From contig JAIOAQ010000014.1 in assembly GCA_019873735.1 (NCBI GenBank), forward strand, positions 1 to 64,000: a stretch of 64,000 bases of DNA, given 5' to 3'. The notes under the pieces are model-generated. The model was not told the origin of the DNA. It did not search any database and worked only from the letters and a program-made list of their open reading frames with translations. Source of the DNA: Chloroflexota bacterium (GTDB lineage: Bacteria > Chloroflexota > Anaerolineae > Anaerolineales > Villigracilaceae). Shown piece by piece: positions 33,673 through 41,610 of the stretch (positions are counted from its first letter, which is position 1; every line of letters begins with the position of its first letter). A program made the translations under genes and the position numbers.

Positions 33673-33794
33673 GCAACCGCCTACCCTTAACCCTCCCCCA
33701 GGTTAGAACGGGGCTGGTAACCGATGCCAGCACTCGCGAAGACATCTTGTGGTTTGGACATTGCGCCAAAACCTGCGGGAGGATAGGCTGTTCA
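33673..33794. repeat. 122 bp palindromic MITE-like element, family R2
   Basis: Same orientation as 15268-15388, with arms ACCCTCCCCCAGGTT and AACCTGCGGGAGGAT (one change in each arm) and a core containing TCTTGTGGTTTGGACATTGC. Outer ends GCAACCGCCTACC and ATAGGCTGTTCA are diverged. With the terminator it fills the gap 33529-33962. The last 150 bases of that gap hold only a possible -10 box (GATACAAT, 33917-33924) for trxB. Confidence 0.85.
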
Positions 33795-33962
33795 TATCCA
33801 GTCTTTAAATCAATTGTAGGTCAAAGAGACGAGCAAACCACCCCACATTCGGACTATTAAGAATTGGCGTAGGGCCGTTCTTCCCTCTGGCGCAACTTTT
33901 TCTCTATTCGCGCATCTGATACAATGGGTTTAGCAAAACCCAAGTTTCCCCGCGAGGTATGT

Positions 33963-34925
33963 ATGTTCAATCTATCCGGAATTTCCGCTTCTTCTCAGAA
34001 TGCACAGCGTCATGTCAAAACTTTGATCCTGGGTGCCGGTCCGGCCGGGCTTTCGGCCGCGCTTTATGCAGCGCGCGCCGAACTCCAGCCGCTGGTGCTA
34101 ACCGGCACACAGTTAGGCGGCCAGGCTTCATTGACTCATACGATTGAAAATTATCCGGGCTTTCCTGATGGCGTGGGCGGAGCCGAACTGGGCGAACTTT
34201 TTCAGAAACAGGCAGAACGCTTTGGCGCCAGCGTGGAATTTGATACGGCTCACAGTGTCGATCTGTCACAACGGCCTTTTCGGGTCAGCGCAGACAATGG
34301 CGAGTACCTTGCCGAGACGCTGATCATTGCTACCGGCGCCAGCCCCAATCACCTGAATGTCCCCGGCGAAGCCGAACTAACCGGCAGAGGCGTATCTTAC
34401 TGCGCCACCTGCGACGGCTGGTTTTTCAAGGACAAAGAGGTGGTTGTTGTCGGCGGCGGCGACTCGGCGCTGGAGGAGGCTCTCTTTCTGACGCGTTTTG
34501 CTTCCACGGTCACCATTGTCCACCGCCGCGACACGCTGCGGGCCGGCGCAATCCTGCAAAAGCGCGCCTTTGAAAACCCCAAGATCAAATTTGTGTGGAA
34601 CAGCATCGTTACTGAGGTCATTGGTACAGAGAAAGTGGAAGCCGTGCGCTTGAAATCCGTCCAGACCGGCGAAGAACAACTTTTCAGAACGGATGGCCTG
34701 TTCATATTCATTGGACATACGCCTAATACCCAAATGTTTGTCGGTCAACTTGATATGGAGGGCGGGTACATCAAAGTGGACGAGCGTATGAGAACCAGCG
34801 TGCCGGGTGTGTATGCCGCAGGCGAAGCAGCCGACTCACACTTTAAGCAGGTAATTGTCTCTGCCGGCATGGGGGCAGCAGCGGCTATCGAGGCCACCCG
34901 CTTTCTCGAAGCAGAATCAGGCTAA
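33963..34925 (+). CDS. trxB: thioredoxin reductase (FAD/NADPH, CxxC)
   Basis: 320 residues. FAD-binding LILGAGPAGLSAALYAARAE, redox-active CATC (Cys147, Cys150) in GVSYCATCDGWFF, NADPH-binding VVVGGGDSALEEALFLTRFA with HRRDTLRA, and a C-terminal GVYAAGEAAD. It reduces thioredoxin with NADPH in the cytoplasm. The start at 33963 has GCGAGG upstream. An in-frame ATG at 33924 overlaps the presumed -10 box and would add 13 residues. GEAAD in place of the usual GDV/AAD is a mild variation. No thioredoxin gene lies beside it. Confidence 0.92.
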   Translation: MFNLSGISASSQNAQRHVKTLILGAGPAGLSAALYAARAELQPLVLTGTQLGGQASLTHTIENYPGFPDGVGGAELGELFQKQAERFGASVEFDTAHSVDLSQRPFRVSADNGEYLAETLIIATGASPNHLNVPGEAELTGRGVSYCATCDGWFFKDKEVVVVGGGDSALEEALFLTRFASTVTIVHRRDTLRAGAILQKRAFENPKIKFVWNSIVTEVIGTEKVEAVRLKSVQTGEEQLFRTDGLFIFIGHTPNTQMFVGQLDMEGGYIKVDERMRTSVPGVYAAGEAADSHFKQVIVSAGMGAAAAIEATRFLEAESG

Positions 34926-34963
34926 AGCGTCGCGGGAACCGCTTAAAGGATCCCAAAATGTCA

Positions 34964-34993
34964 CCAAAATCACACTTTTTTGAGTGATTTTGG
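34964..34993. promoter_or_regulatory. perfect 10 bp inverted repeat upstream of mdh
   Basis: CCAAAATCAC, 10 bases, GTGATTTTGG, ending just before GAGTATAAA, a likely -10 box of mdh. It could be a repressor site at the mdh promoter or a terminator for trxB (the loop, not the tail, is T-rich). The position favours an operator. Confidence 0.5.
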
Positions 34994-35034
34994 AGTATAA
35001 ATTGATTGTCCAATTTTCAACTTCAGGAGGAAGC

Positions 35035-35973
35035 ATGACAGCAAAAGTATCCATCATTGGCGCCGGTATGACAGGCGCAACCACTGCTCACTGGCTGGCA
35101 GAGCGGGAGATTGCCGATCTGGTACTGGTGGACGTGCTAGAAGGAATGCCACAGGGCAAGGCGCTCGACCTGCAGGAATCGCTGCCCATTGTTGGCAAGG
35201 ATGTGACGGTAGTGGGCAGCAATGACTACACCGCCACCAAAGGCTCAGATATCGTGGTCATTACCGCCGGCATTGCTCGCAAACCGGGTATGAGCCGTGA
35301 AGACCTCCTGGCAACCAATGCTGAAATCGTACGCACGGCCGTGCAAAATACCATTCAGGGCTCGCCAGATGCGATCTATATTATCCTGACCAATCCGCTG
35401 GACACCATGGCTTACCTGGCGCTCAAAACCAGCAAGTTGCCGCGCGAACGCGTCATCGGGCAGGCAGGCATTCTGGATTCGGCGCGCATGCGCGCCTTTG
35501 TGGCCATGGAGACGGGCGTGAGCGTTGAGAACATTTCCTGTTATGTGCTTGGCGGTCATGGCGACGAGATGGTGCCGCTGACCAGCCGATCGAACATCGC
35601 CGGCATCTCTTTGCGGGAATACTTACCTGCCGATAGACTGGCAGCAATTGTGGAACGCACGCGCAAAGGCGGCGGCGAGATTGTCAGTTTGCTCAAAACC
35701 GGCTCGGCGTATTACGCCCCGGCAGCGGCTGTGGCGCAGATGGTTGAGGCAATTCTTAAAGATAAGCATCTGATTGTCCCGGCTTCGGCCTACATGCAGG
35801 GCGAATACGGCCTAAAGGATATCTACTTTGGCGTGCCGGTGCAGTTGGGCCGCAAGGGGATGGAAAAGGTCATCGAATACAGCCTCGAGGCAGACGAGAA
35901 AGCCGCCCTGGAAAAATCAGCGGCAGCAGTGAAAGAGAGCATTCAGACTCTTCACACACTGGTTCAGTTATAG
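35035..35973 (+). CDS. mdh: malate dehydrogenase, LDH-like type
   Basis: 312 residues. NAD-binding IIGAGMTGATTAHWLAER with acidic DVLEGMPQGKA, substrate loop AGIARKPGMSREDLL with the Arg of malate-type enzymes, NPLDTMAYLALK, GQAGILDSARMRAF and catalytic His in VLGGHGDEMVPL. It interconverts malate and oxaloacetate in the TCA cycle. Good AGGAGG before ATG 35035. The citrate synthase gene follows after one repeat element, so two TCA steps are grouped here. Confidence 0.95.
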   Translation: MTAKVSIIGAGMTGATTAHWLAEREIADLVLVDVLEGMPQGKALDLQESLPIVGKDVTVVGSNDYTATKGSDIVVITAGIARKPGMSREDLLATNAEIVRTAVQNTIQGSPDAIYIILTNPLDTMAYLALKTSKLPRERVIGQAGILDSARMRAFVAMETGVSVENISCYVLGGHGDEMVPLTSRSNIAGISLREYLPADRLAAIVERTRKGGGEIVSLLKTGSAYYAPAAAVAQMVEAILKDKHLIVPASAYMQGEYGLKDIYFGVPVQLGRKGMEKVIEYSLEADEKAALEKSAAAVKESIQTLHTLVQL

Positions 35974-36027
35974 TCCTGCCAGCACGAGACGCATGCTGCA
36001 AAAAGGTCAAGTAAATCTGAATCCCAA

Positions 36028-36180
36028 GACAGTCTTCCTCTAGGGTGTTGCTGAAAACAATTTGCCACGAATGAAACGAATTTCGCCAAAAACGTCAGGA
36101 AAATTCGTGTCCCCTTGCGAAATTCGTGGCCGATCTTCAAGGAAATGATTCATCAACACGCAACGGGGAAACTACTCAAG
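36028..36180. repeat. 150 bp intergenic repeat, family R3 copy 2
   Basis: Matches 4301-4450 along its whole length, from GACAGTCTTCCTC to CAACGGGGAAACT. It fills most of the gap between mdh and citrate synthase. Confidence 0.85.
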
Positions 36181-36221
36181 GCAAACCCTTGCAAAAGTTT
36201 TAGAAATTCTGAGGAGCAAAC

Positions 36222-37523
36222 ATGATACTGCATGAAAAAATTTCCGCTCAATTGCCTGCCTGGCGGGAACGTGTCAAAAACCTGGTCAAAGAACATGGCG
36301 AGACGGTCATCGATCAGGTGACCATTGGCCAGGTTTATGGCGGCATGCGCGATGTCAAATCGCTTGTGACCGATATTTCGTTCGTTGATCCGGCAACCGG
36401 CATCAAGTTCCGCGGCATGTCCATTCCCGAAGTCCTGGAGAAACTGCCCAAGCCCGACGGCGCCGCTATTCCCTATGTTGGGGCATTGTTCTACCTCTTG
36501 CTCGTTGGCGAGATTCCCACCCGAGCCGAAGCCGAGGCGGTCGAGGCCGAGTGGGCCAGGCGCGCCGAAGTGCCGGCTTATGTTTACGATGTGTTGCGCG
36601 CCATGCCACGGGAAACCCACCCGATGGTGCTGTTTTCACAGGCAGTGCTGGCCCTGCAGGTTACCTCTGAGTTTGCTCGCAAATATAACGAGGGGATCAA
36701 AAAAGATGCCTATTGGGAACCGACGCTGGAAGACGCGCTCAATTTGACGGCCAAACTGCCGGTCATTGCGGCTTTCATTTACTGGTTGAAATACGGAGAC
36801 GGCCAGGCGCCAAAGTACGACCCCGCGCTGGATTATGGCGCCAACTTTGCCCACATGTTGGGCGTGAAGGACGAGAAGGGATATGCAGAACTTGCCCGCT
36901 TATATTTCATTCTCCATTCCGACCACGAGTCGGGGAATGTCTCGGCTCACGCGACACATCTGGTTGGCTCGGCCCTCTCAGACGCTTACTACGCCTTTTC
37001 GGCCGGCCTGAACGGACTGGCCGGGCCTTTGCATGGGCTGGCCAATCAGGAGTGCCTGGGCTGGCTGATTGCGGTGCGCGACCGCTTTGGGGGTGTCCCC
37101 TCACGCCAGGACCTGTACAAGTTTGCCTGGGAAACGCTCGAAAGCGGCAAAGTCATCCCCGGCTATGGGCATGCCGTGCTGCGCGTCCCCGACCCGCGTT
37201 TTACGGCCCAACTGGAATATGCCAAACAACATTTCCCGCAGGATACGCTGGTGCAATTGGCCGAACTGGTCTATGACGTGGTGCCGCAGGTGCTCAAAGA
37301 GCAGGGCAAGGCCAAGAACCCGGCCCCGAATGTAGATGCCATCTCTGGCACGCTCCAGTACTATTATGGTGTTCGCGAATTCGATTTTTACACCGTGCTG
37401 TTTGGGGTAGGGCGGGCATTGGGTGTAATGGCCAATCTGGTGTGGGCGCGGGCATTGGGTCAGCCAATTGAGCGCCCCAAAAGCCTGACAACAGCCATGC
37501 TGGAAGAAGCAGCAAAAAAATAA
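36222..37523 (+). CDS. gltA: citrate synthase, mitochondrial/eukaryote-like type
   Basis: 433 residues. MRDVKSLVTDISFVDPATGIKFRG, catalytic His region LHSDHESGNVSAHATHLVGS, GLNGLAGPLHGLANQE (second His), PGYGHAVLRVPDPR, and the catalytic Asp region YYYGVREFDFYTVLFGVGRA. These match the animal and plant mitochondrial subgroup (with some bacteria) rather than the E. coli GltA or Gram-positive CitZ groups. It condenses acetyl-CoA and oxaloacetate to citrate. Good GAGGAG before the ATG. It ends at a strong hairpin shared with the convergent LysM gene. Confidence 0.95.
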   Translation: MILHEKISAQLPAWRERVKNLVKEHGETVIDQVTIGQVYGGMRDVKSLVTDISFVDPATGIKFRGMSIPEVLEKLPKPDGAAIPYVGALFYLLLVGEIPTRAEAEAVEAEWARRAEVPAYVYDVLRAMPRETHPMVLFSQAVLALQVTSEFARKYNEGIKKDAYWEPTLEDALNLTAKLPVIAAFIYWLKYGDGQAPKYDPALDYGANFAHMLGVKDEKGYAELARLYFILHSDHESGNVSAHATHLVGSALSDAYYAFSAGLNGLAGPLHGLANQECLGWLIAVRDRFGGVPSRQDLYKFAWETLESGKVIPGYGHAVLRVPDPRFTAQLEYAKQHFPQDTLVQLAELVYDVVPQVLKEQGKAKNPAPNVDAISGTLQYYYGVREFDFYTVLFGVGRALGVMANLVWARALGQPIERPKSLTTAMLEEAAKK

Positions 37524-37551
37524 GAAAAAAGAAAGATCAACGGTAATGAGA

Positions 37552-37580
37552 AACGGCGCGCATCTGGGATGCGCGCCGTT
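37552..37580. terminator. bidirectional terminator hairpin
   Basis: AACGGCGCGCAT pairs perfectly with ATGCGCGCCGTT over a 5-base loop, between two convergent genes. The T-runs are weak on both sides. Confidence 0.75.
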
Positions 37581-37600
37581 CTTCTCTCCAAAAAGACGGT

Positions 37601-38734
37601 TTAAGGTGCGACGCCCATCCAGGAGAAAACGCGTTGCTGACTGGGTGCGCCGGCCGAAGTCCAAATCGGCTGTCCTTGCTCGTCGGTTCCGGTCTGACGC
37701 ACGGTAGTCACCCACCAACGGATGACATGTGGAATCTTATCCTTGGGGCGGAAGGAAACGGGGATAATGTACTTGGTATCTGTCACGTAGTCCACAATGC
37801 GGCGGCCCTGGCTGTCGGTCACATCCTCGATCGTAACCTGATACCGTTCATTTTCGCGCAGGGTTCCAACAGACGCCCATTGCAGGGTAATCACGTCATT
37901 GTCCAGGGTGAAAGAAGCGCCATCGGCCGGCAAGAGCAGGTTGGGAGCCGGATAGGGCGGCGGCGTGGTCGGCGTGGGGGTAGGGCCGGGGGTAGCCGCG
38001 CGGGCACAAAGCGGAATAATCAGCGGCTGGCCAATATAAACGTTGTCGCTGGCCAGACCATTGAAGTCCTTGATGGCTGCCTGCGGCACAGCGTAATTGG
38101 CGGCAATGCTTGAGAGGGTATCGTTTTCCTGAACGGTATAGATCACCTTTTCGCAGGCTTCTCTGGTCGCCTGCGCCGGCTCAAAGGTAGCCGTCGGCGG
38201 CGGCGTGACCGTTGGGGTCGGGTACGGCACTTTCAACACCTGGCCAACATAAAGCGTATTGCAGGCTACCGGCAGGTTATTCAACACAATGAGCGACTGG
38301 ACGGAGATTCCAAAGGTGAAGGCAATGGAAGAACAGGTATCTCCTGCCGCAACGGTGTACTCAAAAGGCGGCAGAGGGGTCTCGGTCGGCGCGAGGGTGG
38401 GCGTCAGCGTCTCGGTTGGGCTGGGCGTAATGGTCGGCGTTTCGGTTGGAGGTGCCACCGGCGTCGGCTCAATCACCCGGCCGGTGCCGCGCAAAACAGC
38501 AAAGACCACAGCCGCGCCAATCACCAGGAAAAGCGCCAGCAGGCCAAATGCAGCAGGCAGGCTGAGGGTCACTTCGGGCAAACGGCTGGCCTGGATGGCC
38601 TTTTCGGCCTTGGGTGTTGCCGGTTTAACGGCCAGTTCCGTGCCGCATACCAAGCAGCGCGTGGCGCTTTCGCTCAGCCGCGTGCCGCACGTAGGGCAGA
38701 CTTTGGTCTGTTTGGGATTCGATTCTGGACTCAT
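37601..38734 (-). CDS. membrane-anchored zinc-ribbon/LysM protein
   Basis: 377 residues. The N-terminal double-CxxC zinc ribbon (CPTCGTRLSESATRCLVCG) is cytoplasmic. One TM helix follows (about 59-82, LPAAFGLLALFLVIGAAVVF), then a Pro/Thr linker. Two LysM domains come next (YTVAAGDTCSSIAFTFGISV and YTVQENDTLSSIAANYAVPQ), a second Pro linker, and a C-terminal beta domain (PNLLLPADGASFTL to the end) of a carbohydrate- or fibronectin-like sort. LysM binds peptidoglycan or chitin-like glycans, so a cell-wall attachment or sensing role is likely. It is divergent from nothing close and ends at the shared terminator. Confidence 0.85.
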   Translation of the reverse strand: MSPESNPKQTKVCPTCGTRLSESATRCLVCGTELAVKPATPKAEKAIQASRLPEVTLSLPAAFGLLALFLVIGAAVVFAVLRGTGRVIEPTPVAPPTETPTITPSPTETLTPTLAPTETPLPPFEYTVAAGDTCSSIAFTFGISVQSLIVLNNLPVACNTLYVGQVLKVPYPTPTVTPPPTATFEPAQATREACEKVIYTVQENDTLSSIAANYAVPQAAIKDFNGLASDNVYIGQPLIIPLCARAATPGPTPTPTTPPPYPAPNLLLPADGASFTLDNDVITLQWASVGTLRENERYQVTIEDVTDSQGRRIVDYVTDTKYIIPVSFRPKDKIPHVIRWWVTTVRQTGTDEQGQPIWTSAGAPSQQRVFSWMGVAP

Positions 38735-38755
38735 ACGGGGCAGAATTATACCATT

Positions 38756-39043
38756 TTACATCCCTTCGACCACCACCATATTCGTTTTGGCGGTTTGCTG
38801 GCGCAGGGCCAGGGCCGGGGCATATTCAGGCGAGTCGTGCCATTTTCTGGCCTGCTCTACTGAGGGGAATTCCAGTATGACCAGACGTCTGGCATGCCAG
38901 TCCCCTTCTAAAGTCTCTGTGTAACCGCCGCGGGCAATATATTTGCCGCCATATTGCAAAACAGTGGCATGCGCCATCTTCTTATACTCTTCATAGCGCA
39001 CCGGATCGGTTACTTCAATATCTACGATTACATAGGCTGTCAT
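38756..39043 (-). CDS. DUF1330 family protein
   Basis: 95 residues of the dimeric alpha-beta barrel fold: AYVIVDIEVTDPVRYEEYKK, GGKYIARGGYTETLEGDW, RLVILEFPSVEQARKWHDSP, and EYAPALALRQ. The family is widespread and uncharacterised, and is probably a small-molecule binding or isomerising protein. The start is chosen at MTAYVI (39043) with GGAG upstream. An upstream in-frame ATG at 39064 lies inside pepA. It is 4 bases downstream of the pepA stop and likely co-transcribed with it. Confidence 0.9.
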   Translation of the reverse strand: MTAYVIVDIEVTDPVRYEEYKKMAHATVLQYGGKYIARGGYTETLEGDWHARRLVILEFPSVEQARKWHDSPEYAPALALRQQTAKTNMVVVEGM

Positions 39044-39047
39044 TTTT

Positions 39048-40448
39048 TTACTCCAGGGTTTCAAGATAGTCCATCAGCAAGCGCACCCCAAAACCGGTTG
39101 CGCCTTTGGGACAATAGGGTCTGCGTTTTTCGGCATCTGCCACCCCGGCAATATCCAGATGTGCCCAAGGCTGGCCATCGTCCACAAATTGCTTGAGGAA
39201 AATAGCGCCGACAATCGGCAGGGCCTTGCGTCCGGGAATGGCAGAGTTGACCAGATCGGTTTTTTCGCCTCGAATCAGTTCGGCATATTCGGGGTCGAGG
39301 GGAAGCCGCCATAAACGTTCATGCGTACGTTCGCCGGCCTGAAAAAGGGAGGCGGCCAACTCGTCGTCGGTAGCAAACATTCCGGCTCGAATCGACCCGA
39401 GGGCGGTTACCACACCGCCGGTCAGTGTCGCCAAGTCAATCATGACGCGCGGCTTGAACTGCCGCTGGGCGTACGTCAGGGCATCGGCCAAGACCAGGCG
39501 GCCTTCGGCGTCTGTGTTGAGCACTTCAACCGTCTTGCCAGAAAGGGTTTTGATAATATCGTTGGGACGATAAGCGTAGGCCGAAACCATATTCTCGGCC
39601 GCGGCCAGGATGCCCACCACCGGCGTCTTGAGTTTGAGGCGGGCAGCAGCAATCAGCGTGGCAAGCACTGTCATGGCTCCGGCCTTGTCCACGTTCATGC
39701 CAAGCATGGCTTCGCTGCCTTTGAGCGAATAGCCGCCTGTATCAAAAGTGAGCGACTTCCCTACCAGAGCAACGGGTTTTTCATTGGCGCTGCCTGCATG
39801 CTGAAGGATAATCAGCCGGGAAGGGGTATTGCTGCCCTGTCCAACGGCCACAATGGCGCCGGCTCCCATCTCACGCAATTGATGGTCGTCCAGCACGGTG
39901 CAAATCAGGCCGTATTCAGCAGCAAGATTCTGGGCGCGTTCGGCCAGGGTGACAGGGTTGATCACATTAGGAGGTTCATTTGTCCAGGTGCGCGCCAGGT
40001 TCACTGCTTCGCAGATAACCACAGCCCGGTCCAGCGCATTCTCATACATAGCCGGGTTTGCTGTTAGCAGATTGACCTCGATCGTATGAGACTCAACGCT
40101 GGAGAGATAAGCATCAAAGCGATAATCGCCCAGCAACATGCCTTCGGCCAGCGCGAAAACCGATTCGGGTGCAAGCAGTTTATTTTCGGCCAAATCTATG
40201 CTGACGGCTCCTATCTTGTTGTAGGCCAGCCAGCGAACCAGCAAACTGGCAGCCCGGCGCAGGTTTTCGGCAGTCACGCCTTCAGAAGAGCGGACAAAGA
40301 CGGTCACGATTTGAGATGCCGGGTCATGGCTGATGTTCCAGGCTTCAGGATCGGCCAGGGCCGGCTTCGGTGCAGGCGGAGCGGTCTCAATGCGGGCACG
40401 CAATCCGCCGCGAAAAGTGCTGGAGTTAGCAAGTTGAATGGTAAGCAT
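39048..40448 (-). CDS. pepA: leucyl aminopeptidase (M17 family)
   Basis: 466 residues. The C-terminal catalytic domain has VGKSLTFDTGGYSLKGSEAM, NVDKAGAMTVL and the M17 signature NTDAEGRLVLADALTYA, with both metal-binding Asp/Glu sets and the catalytic Lys and Arg. The N-terminal domain is the usual less conserved part. It removes N-terminal residues from peptides in the cytoplasm with two metal ions. GAGGAGGA before ATG 40448 sets the start, 4 codons after a longer alternative. It is divergent from lgt. Confidence 0.95.
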   Translation of the reverse strand: MLTIQLANSSTFRGGLRARIETAPPAPKPALADPEAWNISHDPASQIVTVFVRSSEGVTAENLRRAASLLVRWLAYNKIGAVSIDLAENKLLAPESVFALAEGMLLGDYRFDAYLSSVESHTIEVNLLTANPAMYENALDRAVVICEAVNLARTWTNEPPNVINPVTLAERAQNLAAEYGLICTVLDDHQLREMGAGAIVAVGQGSNTPSRLIILQHAGSANEKPVALVGKSLTFDTGGYSLKGSEAMLGMNVDKAGAMTVLATLIAAARLKLKTPVVGILAAAENMVSAYAYRPNDIIKTLSGKTVEVLNTDAEGRLVLADALTYAQRQFKPRVMIDLATLTGGVVTALGSIRAGMFATDDELAASLFQAGERTHERLWRLPLDPEYAELIRGEKTDLVNSAIPGRKALPIVGAIFLKQFVDDGQPWAHLDIAGVADAEKRRPYCPKGATGFGVRLLMDYLETLE

Positions 40449-40612
40449 ATTCCTCCTCAATGCAGAATGGATTTGAAATTAACCGCAGGTTTGTCACACG
40501 ACACTCTTAAATTCGCGCCTGACAACCTATGTTGGCAGGTTGCTCAACTATACCACTTTGCGGCTCTTTGCAAAATGATATAATCGCTCTCACTTCATGC
40601 GAGGTTATAAGA

Positions 40613-41548
40613 ATGATCAATCCTGTCATTTTTTCCATCAAGATTACCGAGTCGTTTTACCTGACTCTCACCTGGTACGGTGTCCTGGTCATGACCGGTG
40701 TCGTGGTTGCCGGCTGGTTAGCCGAAAAGGAAATCCGCCGGCGGGGAGAAAACGGCGAGCATGTCTGGAATGCATTGGTCTGGGCGCTGCCAAGCGGCGT
40801 GATCGGGGCAAGGCTGTGGTATGTGGCCCAGTCCATCTGGAGTGGTAATTCTTACTATCTGGATGAGCCGCGCAAAATCCTTATGATAAATGAGGGCGGC
40901 CTGCACTTTTTTGGAGCGTTGTTGTTTGGGGGCATTGCCCTTGTTCTGTATGTCCAAAAGTACAAGGTAGATCCCTGGTTATTGCTCGACTCGGTGGCTC
41001 CTATGGTGCTGATCGGACAAGCCATAGCCCGGCCGGCCAATTTCATCAACCAGGAACTTTACGGCCAACCGACAAGCCTGCCCTGGGGCATTGCCATAGA
41101 TGCCGCCCACCGCATTGCGCCTTACAACGACCTGGCAAAATACCCGCTGGAGACAACCCGCTTTCATCCCACCTTTGCCTATGAAATGTTGTGGAACTTT
41201 CTGGCCGCAGCCTTACTCATCTGGCTGGCACATCGGCTTAAAAATGCGCTACGACCCGGAACTCTTTTTGCCGGCTGGTTAATTTTAGCAGGCACTGGAC
41301 GCGTGATTGTCGAATCGTTCCGGCCCGACCAGCCGCTGATTCCGGGGACGGCTTTAAGTTACTCGCGTCTGTTCGCGGCCTTGATGGCAATAGCGGGATC
41401 CTTATTGCTTTTACTCATCACCGACACCATCCGCCTGCCGCGCCTGAATCCCTGGCGGGAGGCATATTACCTGGCCCCGCCCCTGACTCAAGCAGCGCCA
41501 GAGTCACAACCGACAAAACGCGTTTACCGAAGGAAAAAACGGGGATAG
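40613..41548 (+). CDS. lgt: prolipoprotein diacylglyceryl transferase
   Basis: 311 residues, seven predicted membrane helices. The Lgt signature is present as ARPANFINQELYGQPT, with GARLWYV and the essential Arg and His positions nearby. It attaches diacylglycerol from phosphatidylglycerol to the lipobox Cys of prelipoproteins, such as the three or more lipoproteins in this window. Start at ATG 40613 with GAGG upstream and TATAAT at 40579-40584 as a probable -10 box. The C-terminus is a basic cytoplasmic tail (KRVYRRKKRG). Confidence 0.95.
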   Translation: MINPVIFSIKITESFYLTLTWYGVLVMTGVVVAGWLAEKEIRRRGENGEHVWNALVWALPSGVIGARLWYVAQSIWSGNSYYLDEPRKILMINEGGLHFFGALLFGGIALVLYVQKYKVDPWLLLDSVAPMVLIGQAIARPANFINQELYGQPTSLPWGIAIDAAHRIAPYNDLAKYPLETTRFHPTFAYEMLWNFLAAALLIWLAHRLKNALRPGTLFAGWLILAGTGRVIVESFRPDQPLIPGTALSYSRLFAALMAIAGSLLLLLITDTIRLPRLNPWREAYYLAPPLTQAAPESQPTKRVYRRKKRG

Positions 41549-41561
41549 GCAAGCCCTGTCC

Positions 41562-41594
41562 AAAAAAACGCCGGGAACTCAGCCGGCGTTTTTT
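41562..41594. terminator. bidirectional terminator between lgt and the sulfotransferase gene
   Basis: AAAACGCCGG pairs with CCGGCGTTTT. There is an A-run on the left and a T-run on the right, so it serves both converging genes. Confidence 0.88.
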
Positions 41595-41610
41595 GAATTT
41601 TTCTAACGGG

